Assembly: GCF_900460525.1 (NCBI RefSeq)
Contig: NZ_UHIY01000001.1
Coordinates: 620,001 to 684,000 of the forward strand
Reading direction: 5' to 3'
Length of the DNA: 64,000 nucleotides
Source: Yersinia kristensenii
GTDB taxonomy: Bacteria; Pseudomonadota; Gammaproteobacteria; Enterobacterales; Enterobacteriaceae
Part shown: piece by piece, positions 40,256 through 49,715 of the stretch
Layout: every line of letters begins with the position of its first letter
Position numbering within the stretch: position 1 is the stretch's first letter
The notes under the pieces: generated by a model
What the model was told of the DNA's origin: nothing
The model's input: the letters and a program-made list of their open reading frames with translations, nothing else
Databases searched by the model: none
Translations under genes and position numbers: made by a program

Positions 40256-40637
40256 GATGACAAATCTGCTGCCAAAGTGCGCGCTTAGCGCTCGCGTCTT
40301 GATAAAGTCCGGTCAATGCCGGGCTGTGTAACTGCGCACCCGCAACCGCAAGCGGTTCACTGATGCCCAATCGCCAACTGTTACATTGTGTCTCTTCGGG
40401 TAACATCGCCACCTGATCCGGCGTCAGCACATAAACTTGACGGGGAGTGAGCCCGAGGCTGCGCAACACATCACACAACAGCGGATCGTCCTGCTCAGGA
40501 AGCGGATCGGCCACAATCAACAAGCGGGTATCATCGGGCAAGCGTATGGCAATTTCGCCCTGCAAGACGGCCGGGCGGCGCAATGTCCACTGCGTAATAC
40601 CAAGCTGTTGTAACAGCAAGTCTCGTCTTGATGCCAT
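40200..40637 (-). CDS. holD: DNA polymerase III psi subunit HolD
   Basis: 145 aa from ATG 40637 (MASRRDLLLQQLGITQWTLRRPAVLQGE). Psi links the clamp loader to SSB through chi. The N-terminal segment WTLRRP is the conserved chi/loader contact region. ATG 40652 five codons earlier is an alternative. Its 3' end overlaps rimI by 56 nt. Confidence 0.94.
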   Translation of the reverse strand: MASRRDLLLQQLGITQWTLRRPAVLQGEIAIRLPDDTRLLIVADPLPEQDDPLLCDVLRSLGLTPRQVYVLTPDQVAMLPEETQCNSWRLGISEPLAVAGAQLHSPALTGLYQDASAKRALWQQICHHEADFYPDAGRSGHRVPN

Positions 40638-40753
40638 GCCCTTTCCTGTCAAAGCGACCCGTATTTCAGCGCTATGCTAGCAAACCCATAGAACATGCGC
40701 CAACAAACCTCTGCTTATCAGCCGTGCCTTAAACATGTTCGTGCTAAATATAT

Positions 40754-41083
40754 TTAGCTAATCAGTTTCAAATCCGCTTTGCGTAAGCGCTTTTGCTCCT
40801 GATAGAAATTTTCATGGGAACTGAGACTCAAAAGATATAATTCGATTTTCTGTTCGATCCAACTGTAACCCAACAACGCCAGTTGATTATTGAGTTGAAA
40901 CTTATGTACCCGAAGATAACTTAGGTCACCTTTTTTTAATTCGCCCATTTCTGGGGTCGTAATGATTAACTCGATTTGATCTTCGACAACCATAAGTTGT
41001 TGTTCAGAAAGTCGTTCTAACGCTTTAGAGAAGCGACTACTTTCATAAATATCAATTTTCATCCCGCTTGGTTCTTCTGACAT
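40754..41083 (-). CDS. RelE/ParE-type toxin of a type II TA system
   Basis: 109 aa from ATG 41083 or about 102 aa from an internal ATG at 41062 (MKIDIYESSRFSKALERLSEQQL). Compact alpha/beta protein with the RelE/ParE layout: N-terminal beta strand, two helices, then DLSYLRVHKFQLNNQLALLGY and IELYLLSLSSHENFY strands. It overlaps the antitoxin gene upstream by 32 nt, typical TA order. It is predicted to be an mRNA interferase or gyrase inhibitor; which one cannot be said. Confidence 0.8.
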   Translation of the reverse strand: MSEEPSGMKIDIYESSRFSKALERLSEQQLMVVEDQIELIITTPEMGELKKGDLSYLRVHKFQLNNQLALLGYSWIEQKIELYLLSLSSHENFYQEQKRLRKADLKLIS

Positions 41084-41288
41084 AACGTGACACCTTCTTA
41101 TTCTCTATTTCGCTTTTTGCCAGTAAGGTTTCCAGAATAAAGTTGTAAGGCAGATCAGGATTATCCTCAGCGATACGACCAATTTTTGCCCAGTGTTCGA
41201 TCTGCTTCGGTACGCTACGGCTCGATGCTTCAGCGTGAATTTTAACGTCAGTGACAAAATCCTCATCCAGACGAATACTGATTGCCAT
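41052..41288 (-). CDS. ParD-like antitoxin
   Basis: 78 aa from ATG 41288 (MAISIRLDEDFVTDVKIHAE), preceded by AGAGGAGTAAAACT. The N-terminus has a ribbon-helix-helix look; SVPKQIEHWAKIGRIAEDNPDLPY is the hallmark of the ParD_like antitoxin family. The C-terminal tail is basic. First gene of the pair, consistent with autorepression. The pair sits between holD and rsmC, which are normally adjacent, so it is an insertion. Confidence 0.82.
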   Translation of the reverse strand: MAISIRLDEDFVTDVKIHAEASSRSVPKQIEHWAKIGRIAEDNPDLPYNFILETLLAKSEIENKKVSRYVRRTKRDEN

Positions 41289-41521
41289 AGTTTTACTCCT
41301 CTTTGCGCAATTTTTAACGTGCGTAGCTGCACTTTTCGTCGTGTAAACGCACCATTTCATGTACAGATCACACACAATGTCATTGTGTGGCAGAAGAACG
41401 CAAAATGCAACAATTTGTCGCACTAATACTCATCTCTACTTTGTCTAAAAAATACAAAAATAGAGGTTGAGCCAACAAACCTCTATAATCGCCGATTATA
41501 TTCTTAAGGAGCCAAAGACTG

Positions 41522-42565
41522 ATGTCTGCATTAACCCCAGCCAGTGAAGTGATACTGCGCCATAGTGATGAATTTATAGCCCGCCACGTGTTGTTTGCCG
41601 GTGATTTACAAGATGCGCTGCCAGCGCAATTTGATGCAGCCGGGATACGGGTTCACACCAATCAATATCACCACTGGCAATTACTGAGCAATACGCTGGA
41701 AGAGAATGTTCAATTCGGTCTTGTGGCAACCCCCGAAACAGTTGCAACCTGCGATACGCTGGTTTATTACTGGCCCAAAAGCAAACAGGAAGCTCAGTTC
41801 CAACTGGCGAATTTGCTGTCCTTGCTGCCCGTCGGTTGCGATATTTTTGTGGTGGGCGAAAACCGTAGCGGAGTGCGCAGTGCAGAAGAAATGCTGTCAG
41901 AGTTTGCGCAATTAACCAAAATTGATAGCGCCCGCCGTTGTGGCCTCTATCATGGTCGCCTGGATAAACAGCCGGAATTTGATGCCGATGCCTGGTGGGA
42001 AAGCTATCAGGTGGGTGATGTCATCGTAAAAACCCTGCCGGGTGTATTCAGCCGCGATTCGCTGGATTCTGGCAGCTATCTGCTGCTCTCCACTTTTAGC
42101 GAGCCGTTTAAAGGCAGCATACTGGACGTGGGTTGTGGTGCCGGCGTGTTGGCCTCGGTGCTGGCCCCAAAAATGCCAAAAATCAAATGGACCCTGAGTG
42201 ATGTATCCGCGGCCGCAATTGAATCCAGCCGGGCAACATTGGCGGCAAATAATATCGACGCGCAAGTGATTGCCAGCAATGTCTACTCTGACATTAAAGG
42301 CCGCTTCGAGATGATTATTTCCAATCCACCTTTCCATGATGGGATTCAAACTAGCCTGACGGCAGCTGAATTACTGATCCGTGGAGCAACCGCGCACCTG
42401 CATGTGGGCGGTAAATTGCGTATCGTGGCGAACTCCTTCTTGCCTTACCCTGCACTGCTGGATGCCGCATTTGGCAGCCATGAAGTGCTGGCGCAGAATG
42501 GCCGCTTTAAGGTCTATCAAGCAACTGTCGGGCGTCCGCCACGCGATCCTAAGAAAAAACGTTAA
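41522..42565 (+). CDS. rsmC: 16S rRNA (guanine-1207-N2) methyltransferase RsmC
   Basis: 347 aa. A duplicated methyltransferase fold with an inactive N-terminal half and catalytic C-terminal half: SAM site [16 protein letters not shown] (about 200) and the N2-methylase motif ISNPPFHDG (about 265). AAGGAG precedes the ATG. It is convergent with the aldo/keto reductase gene; an AT-only inverted repeat (42562-42587) spans both stop codons. Confidence 0.97.
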   Translation: MSALTPASEVILRHSDEFIARHVLFAGDLQDALPAQFDAAGIRVHTNQYHHWQLLSNTLEENVQFGLVATPETVATCDTLVYYWPKSKQEAQFQLANLLSLLPVGCDIFVVGENRSGVRSAEEMLSEFAQLTKIDSARRCGLYHGRLDKQPEFDADAWWESYQVGDVIVKTLPGVFSRDSLDSGSYLLLSTFSEPFKGSILDVGCGAGVLASVLAPKMPKIKWTLSDVSAAAIESSRATLAANNIDAQVIASNVYSDIKGRFEMIISNPPFHDGIQTSLTAAELLIRGATAHLHVGGKLRIVANSFLPYPALLDAAFGSHEVLAQNGRFKVYQATVGRPPRDPKKKR

Positions 42566-42583
42566 TATTATCAGTCAGTAATA

Positions 42584-43576
42584 TTAAGCGTTAAGATAAA
42601 CCATCCCTTCCGCGCCGTAGCGTTCCCCTGCTGCGGCTTGGAATGGGAATACGGCATCCAAAGCCGCCAACTCTTGCTCAGTGAGCACCACATCCAATGA
42701 TCCCAAATTCTCGTCCAGATAACTGCGCCGCTTGGTCCCAGGGATTGGCACGATGAATTTCCCCTGCGCCAGCACCCAGGCTAATGCTAATTGTGACGGT
42801 TTAACCCCTTTATCTTGCGCCATTTTGGTCACTATATCGGCCAATGCTAGATTCAGAGCAAAGTTATCGCCTTGAAAACGTGGGTTATTACGGCGAAAGT
42901 CATCAGCGGCTAAATCATTCGGGCTGCGTATCGCACCAGTCAGAAAACCACGACCTAGTGGGCTATAAGCCACAAATCCTACCCCTAATCTTTCGCAGGT
43001 CGCCAAGACCGAAGTTTCCACATCCCGCGTCCACAGTGAGTATTCACTCTGCACCGCAGTAATCGGGTGTACCTGATGGGCTTTTTCTAATGTTGCTGCC
43101 GAGACTTCACTCAGGCCGAGGTAGCGAATTTTACCGGCGGTGACCAAATCAGCTAGCGTCCCAATGACATCTTCGACGGGAACCGTCGGATCGCCACGAT
43201 GTTGGTAGTAAAGATCAATAACATCAACACCTAAGCGTTTGAGGCTGCCGTCAACAGATTGGCGGATATAATCAGGGCGGCTGCTGACACCGCGAACCGT
43301 TGGATCTGTCGGGTCGCGCACAATGCCGAACTTGGTGGCTAAAAAGACTTGATCACGCTTGCCCTTAATCGCCCGCCCAATTAGCTCTTCATTGGTAAAG
43401 GGGCCATACATATCGGCGGTATCAAGCATCGTCACACCCAACTCCAATGCCCGATGTAGCGTAGCAACGGACTCATTAACATCCTGATGAGTAGAATAAA
43501 AATCACTCATTCCCATGCAGCCAAGACCCAAAGCAGAAACCAGTGGGCCATTTGAACCTAATTGACGTTGTTGCAT
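42584..43576 (-). CDS. Aldo/keto reductase
   Basis: 330 aa from ATG 43576 ([20 protein letters not shown]), preceded by GGGGAG. NADPH-dependent (beta/alpha)8 reductase; the catalytic tetrad is visible as DTADMYG (Asp, Tyr), ATKFG (Lys) and LYYQHRGD (His). The C-terminal cofactor motif is [18 protein letters not shown]. Closest to the AKR13/YakC type. Divergent from a LysR gene (116 bp), its probable regulator. Confidence 0.9.
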   Translation of the reverse strand: MQQRQLGSNGPLVSALGLGCMGMSDFYSTHQDVNESVATLHRALELGVTMLDTADMYGPFTNEELIGRAIKGKRDQVFLATKFGIVRDPTDPTVRGVSSRPDYIRQSVDGSLKRLGVDVIDLYYQHRGDPTVPVEDVIGTLADLVTAGKIRYLGLSEVSAATLEKAHQVHPITAVQSEYSLWTRDVETSVLATCERLGVGFVAYSPLGRGFLTGAIRSPNDLAADDFRRNNPRFQGDNFALNLALADIVTKMAQDKGVKPSQLALAWVLAQGKFIVPIPGTKRRSYLDENLGSLDVVLTEQELAALDAVFPFQAAAGERYGAEGMVYLNA

Positions 43577-43692
43577 TACGATACTCCCCATTAGTGGTGT
43601 CGGAAGAAAGTGTGGTTGTTTAGCGAGGAAAGATAAATAATGCAGATCACTCATCACTGTTCAAAAAACACCAACAATAGGCGAGCGCAGTT

Positions 43693-44619
43693 ATGGATCA
43701 GATACAAGCCATGCGGATTTTCGTCCGTATTGTTGAATTGGGCAGTTTCAGCCGCGCCGCAGAAAAACTGCAATTACCGCGCGCCACGGTCAGCCATACC
43801 CTAAAGCGATTAGAGCAGCGTTTAGGCGTTCGCTTACTGGTGCGGACCACCCGGCAAGTGAATATCACCGCCGAAGGCACACTGTATTATCACCGGTGTC
43901 TGCAATTATTGTCGGCGTTTGAAGAAGCCGACTCACTGTTCAGCCACCAGCGGTTGCAACCGGAGGGGAAGGTTCGCATTGATATGCCACACTCACTGGC
44001 GCGCAATGTGGTCATCCCGGTTTTGAGTGATTTTTATCAGCGTTATCCTCATATCACCCTGATTCTTGGCGCAAATGACAGCACCATCGATCTGCTGCGC
44101 GAAGGGGTAGACTGTGTATTACGAGCTTGGTTGCCCCGCGATGAACAATTGGCCGCACGTAATATTGGTCAGCAACCACAAATCACCTGTGCCTCCCCGG
44201 CTTATTTGGAAAAATACGGTGTTCCGATGTCACTAGATGATTTAACGGGCCATCAAGCGGTAGGCTATTTCTCACAGTTAAATAATCGCGATTATCCGTT
44301 GGAATTTATTTATCAGGGGAAGGTTGAAAACCGTGTTTTGCCCAGTATTTTAAGTGTCAGTGGTGCAGATGCTTATATTGCAGCAGGGGTCGCGGGTTTA
44401 GGATTGATTCAAGCACCAACAACGGGAATTCAGCACCAATTAGCACAAGGCGAATTGATTGAAGTACTTTCCCATTTGCCGCCGCCTGTGATGCCGCTGT
44501 TTATCATGTACCCGCCGGGGCGTTTTTTGGCGCCAAGAGTTAGGGTGCTAATTGACTGGCTAATCGAACTATTCGCCCATTATCCGGCCAAATCAGATGA
44601 CTTTGGGGACAAAGCATAA
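43693..44619 (+). CDS. LysR-family transcriptional regulator
   Basis: 308 aa. The winged helix (about 1-60) has GSFSRAAEKLQLPRATVSHTLKRLEQRLGVRLLVRTTR; the effector domain is about 90-295. Divergent from the aldo/keto reductase gene. Effector unknown. Confidence 0.9.
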   Translation: MDQIQAMRIFVRIVELGSFSRAAEKLQLPRATVSHTLKRLEQRLGVRLLVRTTRQVNITAEGTLYYHRCLQLLSAFEEADSLFSHQRLQPEGKVRIDMPHSLARNVVIPVLSDFYQRYPHITLILGANDSTIDLLREGVDCVLRAWLPRDEQLAARNIGQQPQITCASPAYLEKYGVPMSLDDLTGHQAVGYFSQLNNRDYPLEFIYQGKVENRVLPSILSVSGADAYIAAGVAGLGLIQAPTTGIQHQLAQGELIEVLSHLPPPVMPLFIMYPPGRFLAPRVRVLIDWLIELFAHYPAKSDDFGDKA

Positions 44620-44768
44620 AAGAAGAAAGACTTCAGTAATCAAATCAATTGCTCAATATATGATGCTTTTTACAGCAAACACCCCAATGAGGGGAAATAA
44701 GTATTGACCTGAACGCGAAAATCTCTAGAATTCGCCCCCGTAGTACAGATTTATATTGCACAGCACAT

Positions 44769-44855
44769 GCGATGGTGGCGGAATTGGTAGACGCGCTAGC
44801 TTCAGGTGTTAGTGTTCTTACGGACGTGAGGGTTCAAGTCCCTCCCTTCGCACCA
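44769..44855 (+). tRNA. tRNA-Leu (anticodon CAG), copy 1
   Basis: 87 nt with encoded CCA. GCGATGG ... CCTTCGC-A-CCA acceptor, T-arm GAGGG-TTCAAGT-CCCTC, long variable arm typical of Leu, anticodon CAG at 44803-44805. Pair 5-68 is U-U. Same locus as the leuVPQ cluster next to rsmC in E. coli. Confidence 0.96.
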
Positions 44856-44895
44856 AGCTGGTGATATAAATCCTAAGCTTTACTCTTTTCACGAT

Positions 44896-44962
44896 ATATC
44901 CTAAATAATTCAAGTTGCAGGAATGCGGTAAACGCATATGCAATTAGAAGTATGAAAGGGAT
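44896..44962. repeat. Miniature ERIC-like remnant between the tRNA genes
   Basis: Left end CTAAATAATTCAAGTTGCAGGAATGCGG matches (inverted) the end of the 47016-47138 element; right end GAAGTATGAAAGGGATA resembles the ERIC terminus GAAGTATGACGGGTATA. The centre is missing. Confidence 0.65.
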
Positions 44963-44983
44963 AAGCAGTAAGAAATCATTTGG

Positions 44984-45070
44984 GCGATGGTGGCGGAATT
45001 GGTAGACGCGCTAGCTTCAGGTGTTAGTGTTCTTACGGACGTGAGGGTTCAAGTCCCTCCCTTCGCACCA
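44984..45070 (+). tRNA. tRNA-Leu (anticodon CAG), copy 2
   Basis: 87 nt, base-for-base identical to copy 1, 128 bp downstream. Anticodon CAG at 45018-45020. No integrase or truncated tRNA copy seen nearby. Confidence 0.96.
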
Positions 45071-45154
45071 CGATGATTTCTAATCTCAGCACGGCCAACC
45101 TCTCATTTCCTATAGCAATATTCTGTCAACACACACCAGTAGCATCACGTAAAA

Positions 45155-45430
45155 TTAATGGTGCATCAAGACTGCGACTATACCCGCCAAAAGCGCCAGG
45201 CAAGATGGCAATAACAGAAAATGCCGCAATCGTGCGTGATACAGCATGCTCACCGTCGCCAGCATGGCGACTATAATCAAAACCCGTAACTGACCCACCG
45301 TGATATCAGCCCACCCCAGCACCGGTAACAAAGCAAAAGGCAGTAACATCCCCCAGCCACTGGACATCCCACGACTCAATAAACCGCTTATCCCCCATGA
45401 ACGGTAAACTGCAAATCTGGCTGTAGTCAT
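45155..45430 (-). CDS. yjjZ: DUF1435 membrane protein YjjZ
   Basis: 91 aa from ATG 45430 (MTTARFAVYRSWGISGLLSR). Hydrophobic throughout, about three helices (GWGMLLPFALLPVLGWA; LRVLIIVAMLATVSMLY; LLLPSCLALLAGIVAVLM) and the conserved YHARLRHFLLLPSC. Function unknown; in E. coli it sits beside the leu tRNAs and fhuF and belongs to the Fur regulon as I remember. A strong Fur box lies 17 bp upstream. fhuF is not present here. Confidence 0.85.
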   Translation of the reverse strand: MTTARFAVYRSWGISGLLSRGMSSGWGMLLPFALLPVLGWADITVGQLRVLIIVAMLATVSMLYHARLRHFLLLPSCLALLAGIVAVLMHH

Positions 45431-45446
45431 AATGCCCCACTCAAGT

Positions 45447-45465
45447 GATAATGATAACCAATAGC
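45447..45465 (-). promoter_or_regulatory. Fur box upstream of yjjZ
   Basis: GATAATGATAACCAATAGC matches the 19-bp Fur consensus GATAATGATAATCATTATC at 16 of 19 positions, just upstream of the yjjZ start. Confidence 0.85.
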
Positions 45466-45761
45466 ATATATCACTCTGGCACAATCTGCATCATGAAGTT
45501 ATTGCAAGAAAACGCCTGATTTGACTGATCCTGTGGCATTGATACCATCGATATATCAGACGAAAAGAGTAAATTGATTAGTTGATCGACATCATGATGA
45601 CAGGATGAAACAAAAATGGTAATTTTGATTAAGAAAATTCCTAGATCAATGTTAAAACGCTTCAAATAAAAATAATTACTTAAAATAACTATTTATCGTG
45701 ATGCTCAAATAAAAGGGCTTCATGAGGATATTGTTTATTTGTCTACTGACAGCACGACATT

Positions 45762-46862
45762 ATGCAGAGTGAATTAAATATGAATAGCTATTCCTACGAC
45801 CAGCTTCTGAAAAGTAAGCATCGGCTCTCTTTGCTGCTTTTTCTATTTCTTAATGCGTCGTCAGCTATTTTTAGTATGATATTACCCTCTCCTGAAACGC
45901 CAGCAGTGACATTGCCTATCGTTATGATCACGATTATCAGCCTCAGTGCAGCGGGGTATTTGGTTTTTATTTCGAAGAATTATGTCGATAAATTGAATTT
46001 ATTTTCAATTACTATGGGTGTGCTTTGGGCCTGGCAAATCATTCTTAAATATGAATATCTGGGTACCAATGAAAATAACTACTTATTGCTTAGCCTGTTT
46101 ACCATTTTCTTTATCAGCACGATTGCGCTGTCGGATAACTTTCTTGCCTTTTGTCTACATACCGTCCCTTCTGCACTTACGGTTATTTTTCTGGATGATT
46201 TTCAAAATATTTTCCGCATCATATTCACTGTCATGTTGCCTCTGATTGGCTTTTCTTTACATCATTTGATGCTGCGCCGCAGTGATGACTTCACCCGCAA
46301 ACTCGTGGCACACCTTTATAACGAAAGAGAAAAATTCAGTGATTTAAGCATGATAGACCCGCTCACCAGTTTGTATAATCGCCGAGGATTGGAAAATAAA
46401 CTAGAGACACTGCTCGCACAGTCTCCCGGTAATCATTACGTGCTGCTACTCGATATCGACCACTTTAAAGCCTATAACGATAATTATGGCCATACTATGG
46501 GAGATCAGGCATTGGTGCGCGTGGCGGCCGCTATTCGTGATGCTGTCCGTTCGCGCGATATCGTGGTGCGCTATGGCGGCGAAGAGTTTTTAGTGTTGCT
46601 GACACATGTGAGTGAAGAATATGCCACACAGTTAGCTGAGCGCGTACGACAGCGAGTTTTAGGGCTTGATATTCCACATGTTTTCAATCATAAAGTGTCC
46701 ACAACCGTCACCTTAAGTGCCGGAATTTCGCCGTTACAATCCTATGATTTGGCCTCCTCACTTAAAGCCGCAGATGAGGCGCTTTATCGGGCTAAAAAAG
46801 ATGGCCGGAATAAGGTCGCATTTGCCAAAGATGAATTATCAAAAATTGAATCTTCACCCTGA
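45762..46862 (+). CDS. hmsT: HmsT-like membrane diguanylate cyclase
   Basis: 366 aa from ATG 45762, or 360 from ATG 45780; neither has a good Shine-Dalgarno. The N-terminal half (about 20-180) has five to six hydrophobic helices; the C-terminal GGDEF domain (about 195-355) has an intact GGEEF active site (RYGGEEFLVLL), the I-site RxxD five residues upstream (RSRD), and SMIDPLTSLYNRRG at its start. HmsT drives biofilm in Y. pestis. As I recall, its position near rsmC and some 25 genes from hmsCDE fits the Y. pestis map. Symbol by synteny and domain only. The 331-bp gap upstream holds only the Fur box and AT-rich sequence. Confidence 0.8.
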   Translation: MQSELNMNSYSYDQLLKSKHRLSLLLFLFLNASSAIFSMILPSPETPAVTLPIVMITIISLSAAGYLVFISKNYVDKLNLFSITMGVLWAWQIILKYEYLGTNENNYLLLSLFTIFFISTIALSDNFLAFCLHTVPSALTVIFLDDFQNIFRIIFTVMLPLIGFSLHHLMLRRSDDFTRKLVAHLYNEREKFSDLSMIDPLTSLYNRRGLENKLETLLAQSPGNHYVLLLDIDHFKAYNDNYGHTMGDQALVRVAAAIRDAVRSRDIVVRYGGEEFLVLLTHVSEEYATQLAERVRQRVLGLDIPHVFNHKVSTTVTLSAGISPLQSYDLASSLKAADEALYRAKKDGRNKVAFAKDELSKIESSP

Positions 46863-47015
46863 CAAAATGGCTGAAAGTAGCGCTTAATGATTAATTCTTA
46901 TGTGAATGCTTGAGTTGAATACTGCGGTATTATATTTCTCTTTTATTTTGTTATTAAATCCTTTCATTACATATACAAAAATAGCCCTCTCGCTCATCTG
47001 GCGGTAGATAACATC

Positions 47016-47138
47016 TATACCCGTTTATTCTGCAAACTGTATCTGTGTTAACTGCGTTTATTCTCCCTAATCACTGACTTATGTAAGCCTCTTGGGGACT
47101 CTTTCAATTACCGCCTTCCTGCAACTCGAATTATTTAA
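47016..47138. repeat. ERIC-like element, diverged
   Basis: Begins TATACCCGTTTATTCTGCAAACTG and ends CCGCCTTCCTGCAACTCGAATTATTTAA; the core has TAATCACTGACTTATGTAAGCCTCTTGGGGA. Same ends as 36666-36866, without the internal insert. Confidence 0.78.
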
Positions 47139-47263
47139 TCTAATCATTCTAACTTTCCCAATCAAAGCATAATTAGTTTGTCATTGACTTTATTATTCCT
47201 ATCTCAACATCAATCACTCCTTCCCATAAAGTTACCTATTGGTGAAATCAATACCGGAATATC

Positions 47264-47282
47264 AGTAATGATTATCATTTAT
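47264..47282. promoter_or_regulatory. Fur-box-like palindrome without an assigned gene
   Basis: AGTAATGATTATCATTTAT holds AATGAT-T-ATCATT, a 6-1-6 inverted repeat of the Fur type. It lies in the 524-bp gap between the 3' ends of hmsT (+) and the FecA-like gene (-), so it precedes no annotated gene. Besides the ERIC element and a GC hairpin at 47338-47372, nothing else is seen in the gap. Confidence 0.6.
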
Positions 47283-47386
47283 ATTATATAAGGATAACTT
47301 AAAGGAAAGTGTGCAAAACGGAACGAGAAGAGGACATATAAGCCCGGCAAATGACTCTCTTACCGGGCTTATCCTAAACCACTACA

Positions 47387-49544
47387 TTAGAAAGCAACTG
47401 ACCCCTGCACAAAGAAAGTCCGCGGCTCACCGACATACTTACCTGAGTTATTATCATTGGAGCGTGTGAAATAGCGCTGATCAAACAGGTTTTTTACCCC
47501 CGCGCCCAAGGTCAAATTTGACCAAGCTGGCCCGAAATTATATTCAGCACGAGTATTCCATACCATATACCCAGGGATGGTACCAAACTGACCATCAGCA
47601 CTTTCTGCCGTAATATACTGCGGACCCGTTCCCGGTGACTGTTGCTGGGATTGTGCATAGCTGTCCAGATTCCAGACCCAATTACCGGTTTCATAGCGAG
47701 TGCCCAGGGTATAGACCTGACGTGAATAGAACGGCAAATCTTTACCGGCAAAAGCACCGCCGTTCGTCGTCGCTTTGGTATAGGTATAGCTGGAGTAAAC
47801 GCTTACGCCATTCAGCGTTGAATTGAGTTCACTCAAATCATAACTAAACGCCAATTCCACACCTTTATGGCTCGTCGCGCCAAGATTTGTCCAGCCGATA
47901 TCATTGCTGATGTATTGCAGCTGATTATCAAAGTCGATATAGAAAAATGTCAGTTCGCCGGTGATAGCCGTATCATCAAAACGGGTACCAAGTTCGTAGC
48001 TGTGAGCTTTTTCAGCCGTCAGGCCCGGTGCCGGTGCATTCCCCTTGCCGCCCCGACTGAGCTGGAAGTACTGCATACTACCAAATGAAGTATTGGCATT
48101 ACCAAACAGCTTCCATTCATCGGACATATGGTACATCACGTTAAGTGAAGGTAATGGTTCACTGTATTGCATCTCGCGGTGCGTATTAGCAAAAGAATCA
48201 TCCACATTGGTGCGGATATTCTCATAACGCAAACCTGGGGTAATAGTCCAGTTTGAGATGTTAATTGCGTCATCAATATACACGGCGTGAGCTTCGGTGC
48301 CCCCCCGAGGTATGCTGGTAATATTGTGGCGTGGCGGGCATCGACGTCACAGTCGCGGGCTTATACCAAGGGGAGCGATAGGCTTTCTCATCCGCAGTTT
48401 CATTCAAATAGCGGTAACCAAGAGTAACTTCATGGGCGCTGCTGCCCATTCTAAATAACTGTGAATAGCTTGGCTCAATAGCATAAGTGGTGTAATTGCG
48501 CGGGTAAGCCACCATACGCCGTTGGCCGAGATTAGCGCCAGTACCTTCCGATTCAATATTGCTACCCCGGAAGCTTTTAGTGAAATACGTCAGCAACTCA
48601 AATTGGCGATCATCTTCCTGATGGATATATTTGAATGACATATCACGGCGTCGCCCATCAAACTGATCATAAGGGCGAGTTGATTGGAAAGGATTCTGGG
48701 CATATTGTGCGCTGGTTAATCCACCCGGCATACCAGCATGTGCTTCGTAATAGTGGAAGTTTGCTTGTAATTCATCGTGTTCTGTCAGCTGATAGCGTGT
48801 TTTCAGCATAAAATCGTCGATATCAGTATTATCATTGTTATCGCGATAGCCCTGACCATGCAGGCCAGAATAAAGTAACGCCGCGCCAAAACCGTTATCT
48901 GCGGTACCGCCCAATGAGGCGCTGCTCAAGGTTTTTAAACCGCCGTGGCTGGCACCCTGAGTTTGGGCGCTGACTGCTCCACTGAAATCTTTCGGGATAA
49001 CCTTGGTGTTAAAGTTGATGATACCGCCTACGTTTTGCGGCCCATAACGTACTGCCCCACCACCACGAATGACATCAATAGATTGTAAATTACCGATGGA
49101 AAGCGGAGCCATAGAGAGTTGCGGCTGACCATAAGGTGCCACTGCCAGCGGGATGCCGTCCATCAAGATAGTTGAGCGCGGAGATAAGCGGGAGGTCAGG
49201 CCACGAACCCCCACATTCAGTGAAATATCACTGCCGCCCGTGCCGTTACTTTCGCGCACTTGGACACCAGGAATACCACGCAGTGAATCACCCACCGTCT
49301 GAGCACCCTTTTCGTGAATACGTTGCTGGGTAACAATAGTGCGTGCGCCGGGGTGATTTAAAACAACCGTGCTGTTATCAGTATTATCAAGCCAGTTGCC
49401 GACGACTGAGAGTGTGTCACTGTTGTTCGTTTTAGCTTCAACTGAGTTATCAGCCTCTGGTGAGGCCTTTTTCTCTGCGGCAACAGCCGGTAATGCCAGC
49501 GCGACAGAGACGGCCAGCAAGGATAAACGGTAAAACATTAACAT
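47387..49544 (-). pseudogene. FecA-like TonB-dependent receptor, frameshifted in a G7 tract
   Basis: Outer-membrane ferric-siderophore receptor. The N-terminal frame (from 49544) has a signal peptide (MLMFYRLSLLAVSVALALPAVAA), the plug domain (GVRGLTSRLSPRSTILMDGI, VRYGPQNVGGIINF) and half the barrel; it shifts at 48300-48306 and stops at 48273. The C-terminal frame continues TEAHAVYIDDAINISNWTIT to a terminal Phe (QGSVAF). Removing one G restores a single 718-aa protein, 719 codons with the stop. It resembles E. coli FecA across its length but lacks the N-terminal signalling domain, so it should not act through FecR/FecI. Phase variation, mutation or sequencing error cannot be separated. Confidence 0.9.
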
Positions 49545-49715
49545 TTTGGGCCTATTGCGAAAGGAGTTGTGTCTGAACGTGTTTTTTTGGAAACGCTAAT
49601 CTTAATGATTACTTTTCCCAAGTAAATAAATTTTATCGCAGATAAGCAGATTATTATTTGTGATTAAAACTAAAAGTGCGGGAGTAAAAACCATCTAAAA
49701 ATAAGGGGTTAAGTG

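Noticed and set aside
44769..45154. tRNA-Leu as an integration site of a genomic island
   Set aside because: No integrase, no partial tRNA duplication downstream, and the following gene (yjjZ) is the normal neighbour.
47000..47007. GGCGGTAG resembling the core of an ops/RfaH element
   Set aside because: Only the 8-base core matches, the downstream bases differ, and it is not in the leader of a long operon.
48273..48310. Programmed ribosomal frameshift joining the two receptor frames
   Set aside because: The G run alone is not a known slippery-heptamer plus stimulator arrangement, and a single added base explains the break more simply.
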